DNA of 64,000 nucleotides from Fibrobacterota bacterium (GCA_947482115.1 CANKII010000001.1:124001-188000), one strand, 5' to 3'; shown: positions 28,653 to 37,329, counted from the first letter of the stretch. The notes: generated by a model not told the origin, from the letters alone. A program made the numbers and translations.

Positions 28653-29560
28653 CGTTGGGCCAAACCCCATGCGGCGACGTAAACCGCATACACCATCCCA
28701 ATCCCCGTAATTTGCCACACCGGTTTTCCGAACCGGCGTTCCAGCCATGATATGGCAGGAGAGAACACTGCGCCCATCCCAAATCCGATGAAGTGCGCCT
28801 TGATGTCCGATTTATCACCGATGCCCACCAGCACGGCCAAAAAGAACGCGGCAACCAGTGGAGACAGATTCCTCAATCCGCCAAGAGGATTACGGGGAAG
28901 CTTCAGTGTTTCGATTCCCGCCAAAAGACCCAGCGCCGCAAAGACCACGGTGGAGAAACCGATGGAGAAATAGCCCTGACTCGAAATTGCAGCCACGATG
29001 TAATTGGTGATTCCTGCAGCCAAAGTCAGCAACAGCATGGAAGTTCCAGGGCCGCAACGCCGCCTCAACAGATTCAAGATGAAGAATCCCGAAAGCATGT
29101 TGCCCATGAAATGTTCGTGATCCACATGCAAGGTGGTGGCCGTCAGGCAACGCCACCATTCGCCACTCAAAATGTGATGCGCATCCGCCCCGCCGCGTTG
29201 AGTGAGCCATCCGCCCCAGGGTTCTCCGGCCCAGAAGAATACGAGTACGGGAATGAGCAAATGCAGAAGAGGGGAGAGGTGCACTTCAACCGGCGGTACG
29301 GTGGCGGCTTCTGAATTCTGGAAGCTTTCGTTTTCCGTGTCGTATAGCTTTAGTATGGCGGAAGCTTCACCGGAATCGTCGGGTTCCAATGTGAGGATGA
29401 ACTGCACTCCGTCGAATTCAATCCAATGCTTGATACCTTGTGAAGAAAGCGCTAGCGATGCATCAAGGATAGGCTCCTTGTTTGTGGCCCGGCGAATCTC
29501 AACCCGATCCGGCCCCAATTCCTCAGCTTCACTTTCTACTTCTTCAGCTGATAAGCTCAT
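28649..29560 (-). CDS. Rhomboid family intramembrane serine protease
   Basis: 303 residues. The rhomboid core has HEHFMGNMLSG (HxxxxN-type motif), the catalytic Ser203 in GFSTVVF and the His256 in AHFIGFGMG, so the dyad is intact. Before the core is an acidic, soluble N-terminal extension of about 95 residues with a beta-rich part (IEFDGVQFILTLEPDD). Rhomboids cut membrane proteins within the bilayer; the substrate is unknown. Its ATG overlaps the hisA stop. Confidence 0.85.
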   Translation of the reverse strand: MSLSAEEVESEAEELGPDRVEIRRATNKEPILDASLALSSQGIKHWIEFDGVQFILTLEPDDSGEASAILKLYDTENESFQNSEAATVPPVEVHLSPLLHLLIPVLVFFWAGEPWGGWLTQRGGADAHHILSGEWWRCLTATTLHVDHEHFMGNMLSGFFILNLLRRRCGPGTSMLLLTLAAGITNYIVAAISSQGYFSIGFSTVVFAALGLLAGIETLKLPRNPLGGLRNLSPLVAAFFLAVLVGIGDKSDIKAHFIGFGMGAVFSPAISWLERRFGKPVWQITGIGMVYAVYVAAWGLAQR

Positions 29561-30402
29561 ATTGATTTCGTAAGACCGGCCCCTGAGCCTGCTTGCCCTG
29601 AGCTTGTCGAATGGGTCGAAGGGCGCCGGTTAAACTCCACACAATCCTGAAACCGGACTTCACTGCCGCCGAAAATATCCAGCGCACTTCCAATGGTTAA
29701 ATCGATACGCCCCTTGCTTTCAACTTGCATCCGTTCCAAATCGGACAACGATGATGCGCCTCCGGCATAGGTCAAAGGCTTGGCAGTGAGGGAACTCAAA
29801 TGCCGAACCAACTCCCAATCCAGTCCCTGTCTTAATCCTTCCACATCCGCCGCATGGATTAAATATTCCGCGCAAAACGAATCGAGGGATTTAAATAACG
29901 CAGCATCCAATTTGATTGGAGTAATCGTCTGCCAGCGATTGATCGCCACAAACCAATCTTCACCGACACGACGACAGCTCAAATCCACTACCAACCGTTT
30001 TTTCCCAACCAGATTGGAGAGCTCTTTCAATCGTTCCAGATCCAAATGAGCTGAACGGACTTGCCCTGAGCTTGTCGAAGGGAACAACCATGAGGTCACA
30101 ATGACGTGGCTCGCGCCTGCGTCCAGATATTCCTTCGCATTTCCCGGCTGAATTCCCCCGCCCACCTGTAATCCACCTGGAAAGGCCCGCAAGGCGGCTT
30201 TCGCTTCGCTTTCATTTCCTGGGCCCAACAGGATGACGTGGCCACCCATAAGTCCATTATCCCGATACAAACCGGCATAATACTCGGCATTCCGGTCCGA
30301 GACAAAGTTTGTTTTGGGCGTGGAATCGTCTTTCAGGCTGCCGCCCACAATTTGTTTGACGCGTCCTTCATGGAGGTCGATACAAGGCCGGAAAAGAGTC
30401 AT
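29557..30402 (-). CDS. hisA: Phosphoribosylformimino-AICAR ribotide isomerase, eukaryotic-type HisA
   Basis: 281 residues. The sequence follows the eukaryotic (HIS6-like) form of HisA: FRPCIDLHEGRVKQIVGGS, HVILLGPGNESEAKAALRAF, GGLQVGGGI, ASHVIVTSWLF, RLVVDLSCRRV, EYLIHAADVEGL and GSALDIFGG. It is unlike the common bacterial HisA and is likely a distant transfer or an old lineage trait. Two stretches are repeat-derived: PSTSSGQVRSA after TSWLF, and RRPSTHSTSSGQAGSGAG at the C-terminus, both from the TTCGACAAGCTCAG repeat. The first lies between the core motifs and keeps the frame. No other his genes are nearby. Confidence 0.88.
   Translation of the reverse strand: MTLFRPCIDLHEGRVKQIVGGSLKDDSTPKTNFVSDRNAEYYAGLYRDNGLMGGHVILLGPGNESEAKAALRAFPGGLQVGGGIQPGNAKEYLDAGASHVIVTSWLFPSTSSGQVRSAHLDLERLKELSNLVGKKRLVVDLSCRRVGEDWFVAINRWQTITPIKLDAALFKSLDSFCAEYLIHAADVEGLRQGLDWELVRHLSSLTAKPLTYAGGASSLSDLERMQVESKGRIDLTIGSALDIFGGSEVRFQDCVEFNRRPSTHSTSSGQAGSGAGLTKSI
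29595..29624. repeat. CTTCGACAAGCTCAGGG-type repeat at hisA 3' end
   Basis: GCCCTGAGCTTGTCGAATGGGTCGAAGGGC contains the common GAGCTTGTCGAA core and paired ends GCCCT.../...AGGGC. It encodes part of the hisA C-terminus in frame. Confidence 0.75.
30063..30082. repeat. CTTCGACAAGCTCAGGG-type repeat inside hisA
   Basis: GCCCTGAGCTTGTCGAAGGG, the same core as at 29595, 45079 and 60352. It codes for PSTSSGQ in frame within hisA. Confidence 0.75.
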
Positions 30403-30510
30403 GAGCGCGGTGTGGTTTCCTTTACAAGCTCAAAACTCACAAACTCGGCAGGGAATGGCAAACTCCTTGAGGCATGGCTGCAGCTTGCTAATTTGAACGT
30501 CCCGTTCCCT

Positions 30511-31518
30511 ATGCGCATCCTTCGCCTCATTTTCATCTGGACCTTCCGGGTTGTCAAATACACGTGGCTCACGATTTGGACGCTGTACCAAATTGCGTTG
30601 GGCGCTGTTTTGGTGGGTTTGGTATGGCTGGGTTTTCAGGGCTCACACCTTTTCTTTCAGTACACGCACCTGAAAGAAATCAAGACGTTGCAAAGTCATC
30701 CCCCGGATACCACAGCGTTTATCCAGGCTGAACGCAGGGTTTTAAAGGACAGCCTGCGGATAGCCCAACAGCGTGGGGCCCGGAATTTACCGGACACAAC
30801 CATTCGTTGGACGTGGATTCCCCTTGGCTCCATTCCGCAAACCCTGGTGGACATGGTTTTGGTGGCGGAAGACTCCAAGTTTTACACACATGAAGGTTTC
30901 GATGTGGAACAGATAGAATACGCCATTGTGGCCAATCACCAATCCGGACGTGCGGCACGGGGGGCGAGCACCATCACCCAGCAGGTGGCGAAGAATCTTT
31001 ACCTCTCCGGTGGCAAGGAAATGCAACGCAAGTTGCACGAGGCCGGGCTGGCATTGCTGCTCGAACATTATCTGAGCAAGGAACGTATCCTCGAGATTTA
31101 CCTCAACATTGCGCAGTTCGGACACGGTGTGTTCGGCATTCGTGAAGCCGCACGGTTTCATTTCAACAAGGAACCGGAAACATTGACTCAGGATGAAATG
31201 TTGAGCCTCGTGTGTCTGCTTCCTTCACCGGAACGCTGGAATCCGAAACGATCGAGTCCCGGATATTTGGCCCATAAGCAGCAGGTATTGCGGAATTACG
31301 CCCTGTTCCGCGGCATCCGCTCCATCGCTGACTCTGTTTCGCCGACATGGATGCATGATGTGTACGACAGTCTTGGAAATCTGATGGCCGAACAGCGTTG
31401 GAAAAAACTGAGAACCAATTCCGGAGTTCCTTATTCGGAAGTCGCGGGAGATTCCTCTTCCGGCGGAAGTGAGGAAGCGGGGCAGGATACGAGTGGAGTT
31501 GAAGGCGAAGGGCAGTAA
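30511..31518 (+). CDS. mtgA: Monofunctional peptidoglycan glycosyltransferase
   Basis: 335 residues from ATG 30511, where the membrane anchor begins; a longer in-frame reading overlaps hisA and is rejected. Membrane segment about 20-45, then the GT51 domain with catalytic Glu120 in VAEDSKFYTHEGFD, GASTITQQVAKNL and the ERILEIYLN motif. It polymerises lipid II into glycan strands. The C-terminal about 45 residues are Gly/Ser/Glu-rich and disordered, an addition to the usual MtgA. Confidence 0.9.
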   Translation: MRILRLIFIWTFRVVKYTWLTIWTLYQIALGAVLVGLVWLGFQGSHLFFQYTHLKEIKTLQSHPPDTTAFIQAERRVLKDSLRIAQQRGARNLPDTTIRWTWIPLGSIPQTLVDMVLVAEDSKFYTHEGFDVEQIEYAIVANHQSGRAARGASTITQQVAKNLYLSGGKEMQRKLHEAGLALLLEHYLSKERILEIYLNIAQFGHGVFGIREAARFHFNKEPETLTQDEMLSLVCLLPSPERWNPKRSSPGYLAHKQQVLRNYALFRGIRSIADSVSPTWMHDVYDSLGNLMAEQRWKKLRTNSGVPYSEVAGDSSSGGSEEAGQDTSGVEGEGQ

Positions 31519-31535
31519 GCATCTGCCCGCAATAA

Positions 31536-32834
31536 TTACGACGCCAGATATTCCTGAATAGCCGCTTTCAACCGCTGATAAAGCCATTGCATCCGCTCCG
31601 GATCTTCCTCCAACAAAGTGACGCGGAAGCCCAGCAGATCCGAGCAGAACGAAGAAATGGGAACAACACAAATTCCTGTTGCTGCCAGTGCATAGTACAC
31701 GAAGCGTTTGTCCAGCGGAACATTGTCTATCATGCCCTCCACCAGCTTGCGTGCCTTTTCATTCGGCACTTCAAGTTTCTGATGTGGCTTCAAAACACCC
31801 GGTTTGAATAAAATGGTGTTGTAAAACGCCCCGTAGGTTTTGTTCACCAGCAAACCGGGAACGTCCTTCAAGGTTTCAAACACGACGTCTCCACGACGTG
31901 CAATGGCTTCATTCAACGCCTTGCGATGCGCCGGGAATTCGGGATGGCTCAGGATGGGCGGAATGGCCATTTGCGGCAAGGTGGTGGAGCACACCTCCAG
32001 CATTTTCGCGTCTTCAATGGTCTTCACCAATTTGGCGAACTCGGAATCTTTTGAGGTATTGTAAAACTCGAGCCAGCCGCAGCGTGATCCGGGCCAAGGC
32101 AATTCCTTGGAAATGCCTTTCATGGCAATGCCGCAAACGTCGCCTATCACTTGCGCCAGCGGAACCGCTTTGGCCCCGTTGTAAGTGATGTGTGTGTAAA
32201 TCTCGTCAGCGATGATGAACAGTCCGTATTCCTTGGCGATGGCCACGATCTCGCGCAGGATGGGTTCGGGATACACCATGCCGGTGGGATTGTCGGGATT
32301 GATGATCAGAATGCCCACGATGCCGGGATTGAACTGCACCTTGCTCCGCAATTCCGCCATGTCCGGATACCAGTTGTTGGTCGGATCAAGTTTATAAGTG
32401 ATGGGCGGCTGGCTGGCGTGTCCGCCCTCCGCAGAACTGTGAGTGGAATACGCCGGCGAAGGTCCGATGACGCGGACGCCGGGGTCAAGATATTGGTACA
32501 CCTTGCTGATGGCATCGCCGACGCCGTTGCAGAACAGGATGTCCTCGGTAGTGATTTGCGTGCCACCCAGAGCATTGGTCCGTGCCGCCAGAAATTTACG
32601 GGTGTCTAGAACGCCCTTGGTGGGGCAATATCCGTAGCTGCGGGAATCCTGCGCCAGACCCGAGACGATGTCCTTCATCCATTCGGGAATGGGCGTACCC
32701 TTTTGCACAGGATCGCCGATGTTTTCCCAAAAAATTTCCACACCGGATTGCTGGAAAAGATGGGCTTTTTTGACAATCTCGCGGATTTCGTAAACAAGCT
32801 CGGTCGCACCGGCATGCAGTAAATTGCGTCGCAT
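31536..32834 (-). CDS. PLP-dependent class I aminotransferase
   Basis: 432 residues. Fold-type I aminotransferase with NPDNPTGMVYP (PLP-aspartate region), IIADEIYTHI and a PLP-lysine segment GISKELPWPGSRCGWLEF. It resembles the AlaA/tyrosine-aminotransferase branch more than DapL, but the amino acid used cannot be told from sequence. It converges on mtgA with 17 bp between stops. Confidence 0.8.
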   Translation of the reverse strand: MRRNLLHAGATELVYEIREIVKKAHLFQQSGVEIFWENIGDPVQKGTPIPEWMKDIVSGLAQDSRSYGYCPTKGVLDTRKFLAARTNALGGTQITTEDILFCNGVGDAISKVYQYLDPGVRVIGPSPAYSTHSSAEGGHASQPPITYKLDPTNNWYPDMAELRSKVQFNPGIVGILIINPDNPTGMVYPEPILREIVAIAKEYGLFIIADEIYTHITYNGAKAVPLAQVIGDVCGIAMKGISKELPWPGSRCGWLEFYNTSKDSEFAKLVKTIEDAKMLEVCSTTLPQMAIPPILSHPEFPAHRKALNEAIARRGDVVFETLKDVPGLLVNKTYGAFYNTILFKPGVLKPHQKLEVPNEKARKLVEGMIDNVPLDKRFVYYALAATGICVVPISSFCSDLLGFRVTLLEEDPERMQWLYQRLKAAIQEYLAS

Positions 32835-32848
32835 TCAGGGAAAGATAA

Positions 32849-32876
32849 TTCGGATTCCCGGTTGTGGGAATCCGAA
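32849..32876. terminator. Hairpin downstream of pentapeptide-repeat gene
   Basis: TTCGGATTCCC (32849-32859) pairs with GGGAATCCGAA (32866-32876). It lies 3 bp after the pentapeptide gene stop on the minus strand. There is no T-run, so it may be a terminator or only an mRNA 3'-end stabiliser. Confidence 0.45.
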
Positions 32877-32879
32877 GGG

Positions 32880-34088
32880 TTACTGCGCCGGTCCTATCGG
32901 ACGGTCTTCCTCGGGAGGAAGCGGGCTGGAGCGCTTTGCATTTGCTGGCACAGGTGCGGACGGCCGAGGAGCTTCTTGTTTCACTTGCTGTACGGGTTTG
33001 TTTGGCGGAGCGGGTTGTTGCACCTGCCGCACCTGTTGTGGCTGTTCCACGAGTTCCATCGGTTCCAGAGGTCTTGTGCTTACGCGTTGCATTTGTTTGG
33101 CATTGGGAACATAGCCGGGTGGAAAGCGTGTCTGGTCGTCATAGCGGTTCTTGTGAAGCTTTTTCGGATTCCACAAGATTCCGGAAAGATCCGCACCGCT
33201 GAAATCACAATTTGAAATCGAAGATTCGGAGAAATCAGCGGCTGTAAAAACGCTTCCGCTGAAATCCACATCCTCCACATCGGTTTTATGAAACGAAGCC
33301 TCCTTGAATTCGCCCTGTCGGAAATCGGCATTGTCCAAATGCGCATAGCTGAACTCCGCCTGGTTGAAGCGGCATTGCACGCATTTAAATCCGCGCAAAT
33401 CGGCTTCCACAAAATTCCCTGCAGTGAAATCGGCCGTGCGTCCGGCAGTGTTGCGAAGGTCGGCATCGGAGAATCCGCAACTGGCCAGATTCGTATGATC
33501 GAAAACCGCACCGCGGAAATCGGCATGATCAAATTTCACATCGCGAAACCGGGTGTTGTGGAAATTGGTTTGGGTGAAATCGGCATCTTCAAGACTGCTG
33601 TTGGAAAAAAGCGCACTGTCGAGATTGGCTTTTGAGAAATCCGTCTTGTCGGTGAATTTGGTTTCCGTGAACAGGGCTTTGATTAAGGACGCAGAGGTAA
33701 AGGAGGCTTTCCATAGAATCGCATGGCTGAAGTTAGCCGCATCCAGGGTCGCGTTTTGAAAGTTGACGCCGTGAAGCTCGGACATGGTGAAATTTGAATT
33801 TCGAAGCACGGCCGCTTTGAAATTGGCCGAGACAAAACCGCTGGAGTTGAAACGCGTGTAATCCCCGGAGGAACCCTGGAATGAAATGTTGGATCCTGAG
33901 GCGTTTTCGAATCCGGCAAAGTCCAGACGGCAATTCAGAAATTTCGTTCCGGTGAGGTCTTTCGCCGTGAAGGAGGCGTGAGAGAGGTTCTCGCCTTGAT
34001 ACGATTGTTCGATGGCGAAAGCGGTAACAGGGAACAGCATTCCAAGGAGGAGTGCCCCTAGCTTTTGGACCCTGAAGGTTTTTGTCAT
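32880..34088 (-). CDS. Secreted pentapeptide-repeat protein with Pro/Gln-rich tail
   Basis: 402 residues from ATG 34088, chosen for the signal peptide (MTKTFRVQKLGALLLGMLF..., cleaved near AFA). From about residue 40 to 310 there are continuous pentapeptide repeats of the A(D/N)FxxA form (ANFSHA, ADFRGAV, ADFSESS), which fold as a right-handed quadrilateral helix. The last about 70 residues are rich in Pro, Gln and Val (QQPQQVRQVQQPAPPNKP). Cytoplasmic relatives can mimic DNA and protect gyrase, but the signal peptide argues for a periplasmic or surface role here. Confidence 0.8.
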   Translation of the reverse strand: MTKTFRVQKLGALLLGMLFPVTAFAIEQSYQGENLSHASFTAKDLTGTKFLNCRLDFAGFENASGSNISFQGSSGDYTRFNSSGFVSANFKAAVLRNSNFTMSELHGVNFQNATLDAANFSHAILWKASFTSASLIKALFTETKFTDKTDFSKANLDSALFSNSSLEDADFTQTNFHNTRFRDVKFDHADFRGAVFDHTNLASCGFSDADLRNTAGRTADFTAGNFVEADLRGFKCVQCRFNQAEFSYAHLDNADFRQGEFKEASFHKTDVEDVDFSGSVFTAADFSESSISNCDFSGADLSGILWNPKKLHKNRYDDQTRFPPGYVPNAKQMQRVSTRPLEPMELVEQPQQVRQVQQPAPPNKPVQQVKQEAPRPSAPVPANAKRSSPLPPEEDRPIGPAQ

Positions 34089-34127
34089 TTGAATAAGGTA
34101 AATGGTTATTGAATAAAGTAAATATGG
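34089..34127. repeat. TTGAATAARGTAAAT direct repeat in divergent promoter region
   Basis: TTGAATAAGGTAAATGG and TTGAATAAAGTAAATATGG, 20 bp apart, sit between the divergent pentapeptide and alr starts. The near two-turn spacing would suit a regulator, but none is known. Confidence 0.5.
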
Positions 34128-34146
34128 ATAGGGTACGATTTTTTTT

Positions 34147-35271
34147 ATGAGGAAACAGCAAGCTTCACCCGGCCGAATTTGGCTGGAGATTCGCCTGGGG
34201 GCCATCCGCCGGAATTTTCTCCGCATCCAAAAGACAGTGAGCCCTGCCAGTGTGATGGCCGTGCTTAAGGCGGATGCTTATGGTTTGGGCGCGCTTCCGG
34301 TTGCGGAAGCCCTGGTAGAAGCAGGTGCAGCCCGTTTTGGGGTGGCAGGGCTTCGGGAAGCGATAACGCTTCGCCGCCGATTTTCTTTACCGATACAGAT
34401 TCTAAGTGGACTTCTTGAAAATGAAATACCGGAATGCGTAAAACGGAGGATTATCTGTCCCATTCCGGATTTACGAACGGCCCGACTTTTATCCAAAGAA
34501 GCTGTTCGGCAAAGGAAAAAAGTGACGGTGCATATCAAGGTGGACACGGGAATGGGCCGCCTTGGTATTCCTCATTTCGAAGCGCGCGAAACGATCGAAC
34601 GCATTCTCAAATTACCCGGGCTGGAATTCGAGGGCATCTTTTCGCATTTCGCCAATGCCAATCATCCCCAACATGCCAAGACAAGGGAACAAATCATCTT
34701 GTTCCAGAATCTGCTTCGCGATTTGGAAGCGAAAGGACATCATTTTCCCATTGTCCATCTCGCGAATTCCGACGGCATCAATAATTTTCCCGAGTCCTAT
34801 TTCAATATGGTGCGCACGGGCATCAATCTTTATGGTGTCTTTGACTTGTTGGGCTTTCGTGCTTATCAACTCTCTCCTTCGCTTAGCCTGAAAAGTGAAT
34901 TGATGGAGTGTCGTTTGTTGCCTGCAGGGTTCACCATTGGTTATGGAGGAACGCACACTCTTTTCCGCGACACGTGGGTGGGGACCATTCCTGCAGGCTA
35001 TGCAGACGGCGTGCCGCTGGCTGCGAGCAATTCCGGCAATGTGCTTATTCGCGGTCAAGCTTGTCCCATCATTGGACGCGTGTCTATGGACTATCTGACA
35101 GTGGATTTGACTGCTTGTCTGAAGGCGAAGGCGGGGGACGAGGTGGTGTTTGTGGGCCGTTCCGGTAAACAGGAAATCACGATTGAGGACTGGGCCCGCA
35201 TCAAACAGACTCATCCTTACGACATCATTTGCTCGCTGGGCCCGCGTGTGGATCGGATTTATTTGCCCTGA
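34147..35271 (+). CDS. alr: Alanine racemase
   Basis: 374 residues, standard length. Interconverts L- and D-alanine for peptidoglycan. PLP lysine is Lys41 in VLKADAYGLG; the second catalytic base is Tyr266 in IGYGGTHTLF. The RVSMDYLTVDLT block and the C-terminal GDEVVFVG region are standard. The first ten residues (MRKQQASPGR) are more basic than usual. Confidence 0.93.
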   Translation: MRKQQASPGRIWLEIRLGAIRRNFLRIQKTVSPASVMAVLKADAYGLGALPVAEALVEAGAARFGVAGLREAITLRRRFSLPIQILSGLLENEIPECVKRRIICPIPDLRTARLLSKEAVRQRKKVTVHIKVDTGMGRLGIPHFEARETIERILKLPGLEFEGIFSHFANANHPQHAKTREQIILFQNLLRDLEAKGHHFPIVHLANSDGINNFPESYFNMVRTGINLYGVFDLLGFRAYQLSPSLSLKSELMECRLLPAGFTIGYGGTHTLFRDTWVGTIPAGYADGVPLAASNSGNVLIRGQACPIIGRVSMDYLTVDLTACLKAKAGDEVVFVGRSGKQEITIEDWARIKQTHPYDIICSLGPRVDRIYLP

Positions 35272-35277
35272 TCCCGA

Positions 35278-35682
35278 TTAGGGGCGTTCGAGAAAAGCCT
35301 TGATTTGGGGGCCAAACTGGCGCAGCTCTTCGCGATGCGCGGTCGCCAGATTTTCAAGCACATCTTTTCCTTTTGAAGTGAGAATCACATACACTTCGCG
35401 ACGATCCTCAACTCCCACTTCCCGCTTCAACAAACCCTCAGTGACGGTTCGATTCACCAGACCTACTGCACTATGATGACGAATCTGTAATTGTTCGGCG
35501 AGTTCACCGATAGTGATTCTTTCGCGTCCGGGGAAACCCTGTACGGCCAACAGAGCCTGATATTGTTTGGGTTCAATGCCCAGACCTTCGGCAGCCTCTT
35601 CGCTAAAGCGAAAAAATTTGCGGAGAGCATATCGAAATTCGGCCAAAGCGACATAGTCTGTCTTTTTAATGCGCTTGCTCAT
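35278..35682 (-). CDS. MarR family transcriptional regulator
   Basis: 134 residues from ATG 35682. Winged-helix MarR domain: ITIGELAEQLQIRHHSAVGLVNRTVTEGLL is the recognition region, and DRREVYVILTSKGKDVLENL the wing and the following helix. MarR proteins are usually dimeric repressors that respond to small ligands. Just upstream of its start are two TGTAAC boxes 11 bp apart and a GCCAAATTGGC palindrome, either of which could be an operator. It converges on alr with 6 bp between stops. The Pycsar-like genes lie upstream on the same strand. Confidence 0.85.
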   Translation of the reverse strand: MSKRIKKTDYVALAEFRYALRKFFRFSEEAAEGLGIEPKQYQALLAVQGFPGRERITIGELAEQLQIRHHSAVGLVNRTVTEGLLKREVGVEDRREVYVILTSKGKDVLENLATAHREELRQFGPQIKAFLERP

Positions 35683-35732
35683 GAATGTCCCGTTGTAGCG
35701 ATGAAGCTTGAATTTCCGAACAATTCTCAGAT

Positions 35733-35749
35733 TGTAACAGAAATGTAAC
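35733..35749. promoter_or_regulatory. TGTAAC-N5-TGTAAC direct repeat upstream of marR
   Basis: Two TGTAAC boxes 11 bp apart (35733-35738 and 35744-35749), about one helical turn. Candidate operator for the MarR protein (inference). Confidence 0.35.
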
Positions 35750-35875
35750 GGGAAAGGCTGGCAATACCAAGTGGTTTTTAAGGCCAAATTGGCAAAAAAT
35801 GGCTTTTTTGGAAAAATCGCTCCAAAACGGGAACTTCAAACCCCGACTACTTGAGAAGATATGCCCGAATTGTGA

Positions 35876-36523
35876 CTAAGGGGAGAACAACAACAAAAGA
35901 ACGGTAGCAGACACTCCGATTGCTCCAGACCAAAGTCCGATTTTTAAAACAGCAAATTTTTCACGACAAATATCAGCGAGATCATGGACATGATTGAGTT
36001 TCGCTTCAATTAAATCTTGAACACAACATTGAAGGACATCGGTGGTATAGTCCTTTTTGGATTCAAATTCGGATATGGCACTGAAAAATAGTAGGCCACG
36101 TTTTGAGCCCCGCAATCTTGGAATTACAGCGTATAGGCATGCTAATGCAGATGCTGTCAGACCAATTGTGGCGGCAAAAGAAAGCATATTGGCGCACAAC
36201 CATTGTTTAGGAGAAATGAGCCAAATTTGAATAAGATGGGTTTTATACAGAAACGCGATTAGGGTAGTTGAACCTGCAAAGAAGAACGCTGCTTTCTGAT
36301 CGGCTTGTCTAATGTATTCGCGAATGTATTGGTGCGTTTCTTCAGCGAATTTCCACTGAAATTCTGTTGTCTTAGTAAGAGGTGCTTCAGCTTCCGACGA
36401 CCTGATGCTACTAGAACTAGGTTCTCCAGAACGTACTGATGATACAAGAGGGGCATTCTCGGCGCTTGGTGGAAGGGGCAATTCAGTCTGTAGATTTTGT
36501 CGGTGTTGAGTGGGGTTTGTCAT
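35876..36523 (-). CDS. Pycsar-type transmembrane effector (PycTM-like)
   Basis: 215 residues from ATG 36523; longer in-frame versions would overlap the cyclase. A Ser/Pro/Glu-rich disordered N-terminus (1-55) is followed by the pattern known for PycTM: IRQADQKAAFFFAGSTTLIA (71-90, first membrane segment), a second segment at about 112-135, PRLRGSKRGLLFFSAI, then a soluble helical part with KDYTTDVLQCC and KFAVLKIG, and a last membrane segment (about 194-213). In Pycsar, such effectors bind cyclic pyrimidine nucleotides made during phage infection and damage the membrane. It follows a class III cyclase gene by 8 bp on the same strand. Both are AT-richer than the neighbouring housekeeping genes. 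Confidence 0.75.
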   Translation of the reverse strand: MTNPTQHRQNLQTELPLPPSAENAPLVSSVRSGEPSSSSIRSSEAEAPLTKTTEFQWKFAEETHQYIREYIRQADQKAAFFFAGSTTLIAFLYKTHLIQIWLISPKQWLCANMLSFAATIGLTASALACLYAVIPRLRGSKRGLLFFSAISEFESKKDYTTDVLQCCVQDLIEAKLNHVHDLADICREKFAVLKIGLWSGAIGVSATVLLLLFSP

Positions 36524-36531
36524 TTTTTCAC

Positions 36532-37317
36532 CTATACCACACGGCTCCAACGCCCAAAATAACGATATAAAGAGTAGGGTTTGCCGTTTATCAGGTAAGT
36601 CCATCCAGTAATAATGGGCGTAAGTTCTGTCCAAGTTGTTTGCCAATCTTGGGGCAATTGTTTGTGAGCACTTTCTCCCATAACAATATCCCCGGCCTTT
36701 GCGTGCTTAAGCATTTTTGATGCAAAATTTGCAGTTGCACCAATCGCAGCGTTAGAATTGAAACGGCGTGGTGGACCCAGCCTGGCGATAGTCACAGAAC
36801 CATAATCAATTGATGTCCGAAATTCGATTTCTGTAGTGGGAGTATTGCGTAAGATTGGATTGATGAGATGTTTGTTAGCGGCTAGCATAGTCAAAGCACA
36901 AGCCACGGCTCGTTTAGTGCCTCGCTCTGGAGGATTCCCTTCACCATCATTGAAATAGATCAAAAGACCATCGCCAGTATTTTTCTCAACATTTCCACCA
37001 TATTCTTCTGCTATTCGAATCATTTCAGTAAAGAATAAATTCAATACACGAAGCGTAAGATCTTGCTCTTCTAAGGTTTCCATCGCACGATTCGAGAATC
37101 CACAGATATCGATAAACATGATGGCCATGGTAAGTCGTTTTCCGTCTCCAATTGAAAGAGATTCGTCGTCTGGAACCAAACGCCCTTCTCCTGATTTTGG
37201 TCTTGCACTAATTTTTTTTCGAAGATCTTCAATTCGCTCGGTTTGAGAGCGCCAGTAAGCAGCTGGAAGTCCGTCGTAATTCAAAAGCAACCGATTTCTT
37301 TCAGAGTATCTGCCCAT
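36532..37317 (-). CDS. Class III nucleotidyl cyclase of a Pycsar-like system (PycC-like)
   Basis: 261 residues. Residues about 60-215 are a class III cyclase homology domain: metal-binding Asp70 in IMFIDICGFS and Asp116 in NTGDGLLIYF, and Asn197 in IGATANFASK for the transition state. By comparison with adenylate cyclases, the base-specifying Asp position is Ala190, and the usual transition-state Arg is Lys201. This, and the PycTM-like gene 8 bp downstream, argue for a pyrimidine cyclase (cCMP or cUMP) and not a housekeeping adenylate cyclase. There is no clear Shine-Dalgarno in front of ATG 37317. A palindromic repeat lies 13 bp upstream. Confidence 0.78.
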   Translation of the reverse strand: MGRYSERNRLLLNYDGLPAAYWRSQTERIEDLRKKISARPKSGEGRLVPDDESLSIGDGKRLTMAIMFIDICGFSNRAMETLEEQDLTLRVLNLFFTEMIRIAEEYGGNVEKNTGDGLLIYFNDGEGNPPERGTKRAVACALTMLAANKHLINPILRNTPTTEIEFRTSIDYGSVTIARLGPPRRFNSNAAIGATANFASKMLKHAKAGDIVMGESAHKQLPQDWQTTWTELTPIITGWTYLINGKPYSLYRYFGRWSRVV

Positions 37318-37329
37318 TAAAAATTGAAA

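Noticed and set aside
32880-34088. Gyrase-protecting pentapeptide protein (Qnr-like)
   Set aside because: A signal peptide and Pro/Gln tail place it outside the cytoplasm.
36532-37317. Housekeeping adenylate cyclase
   Set aside because: Base-specifying Asp is Ala and the gene is paired with a PycTM-like membrane effector, so a defence role is more likely.
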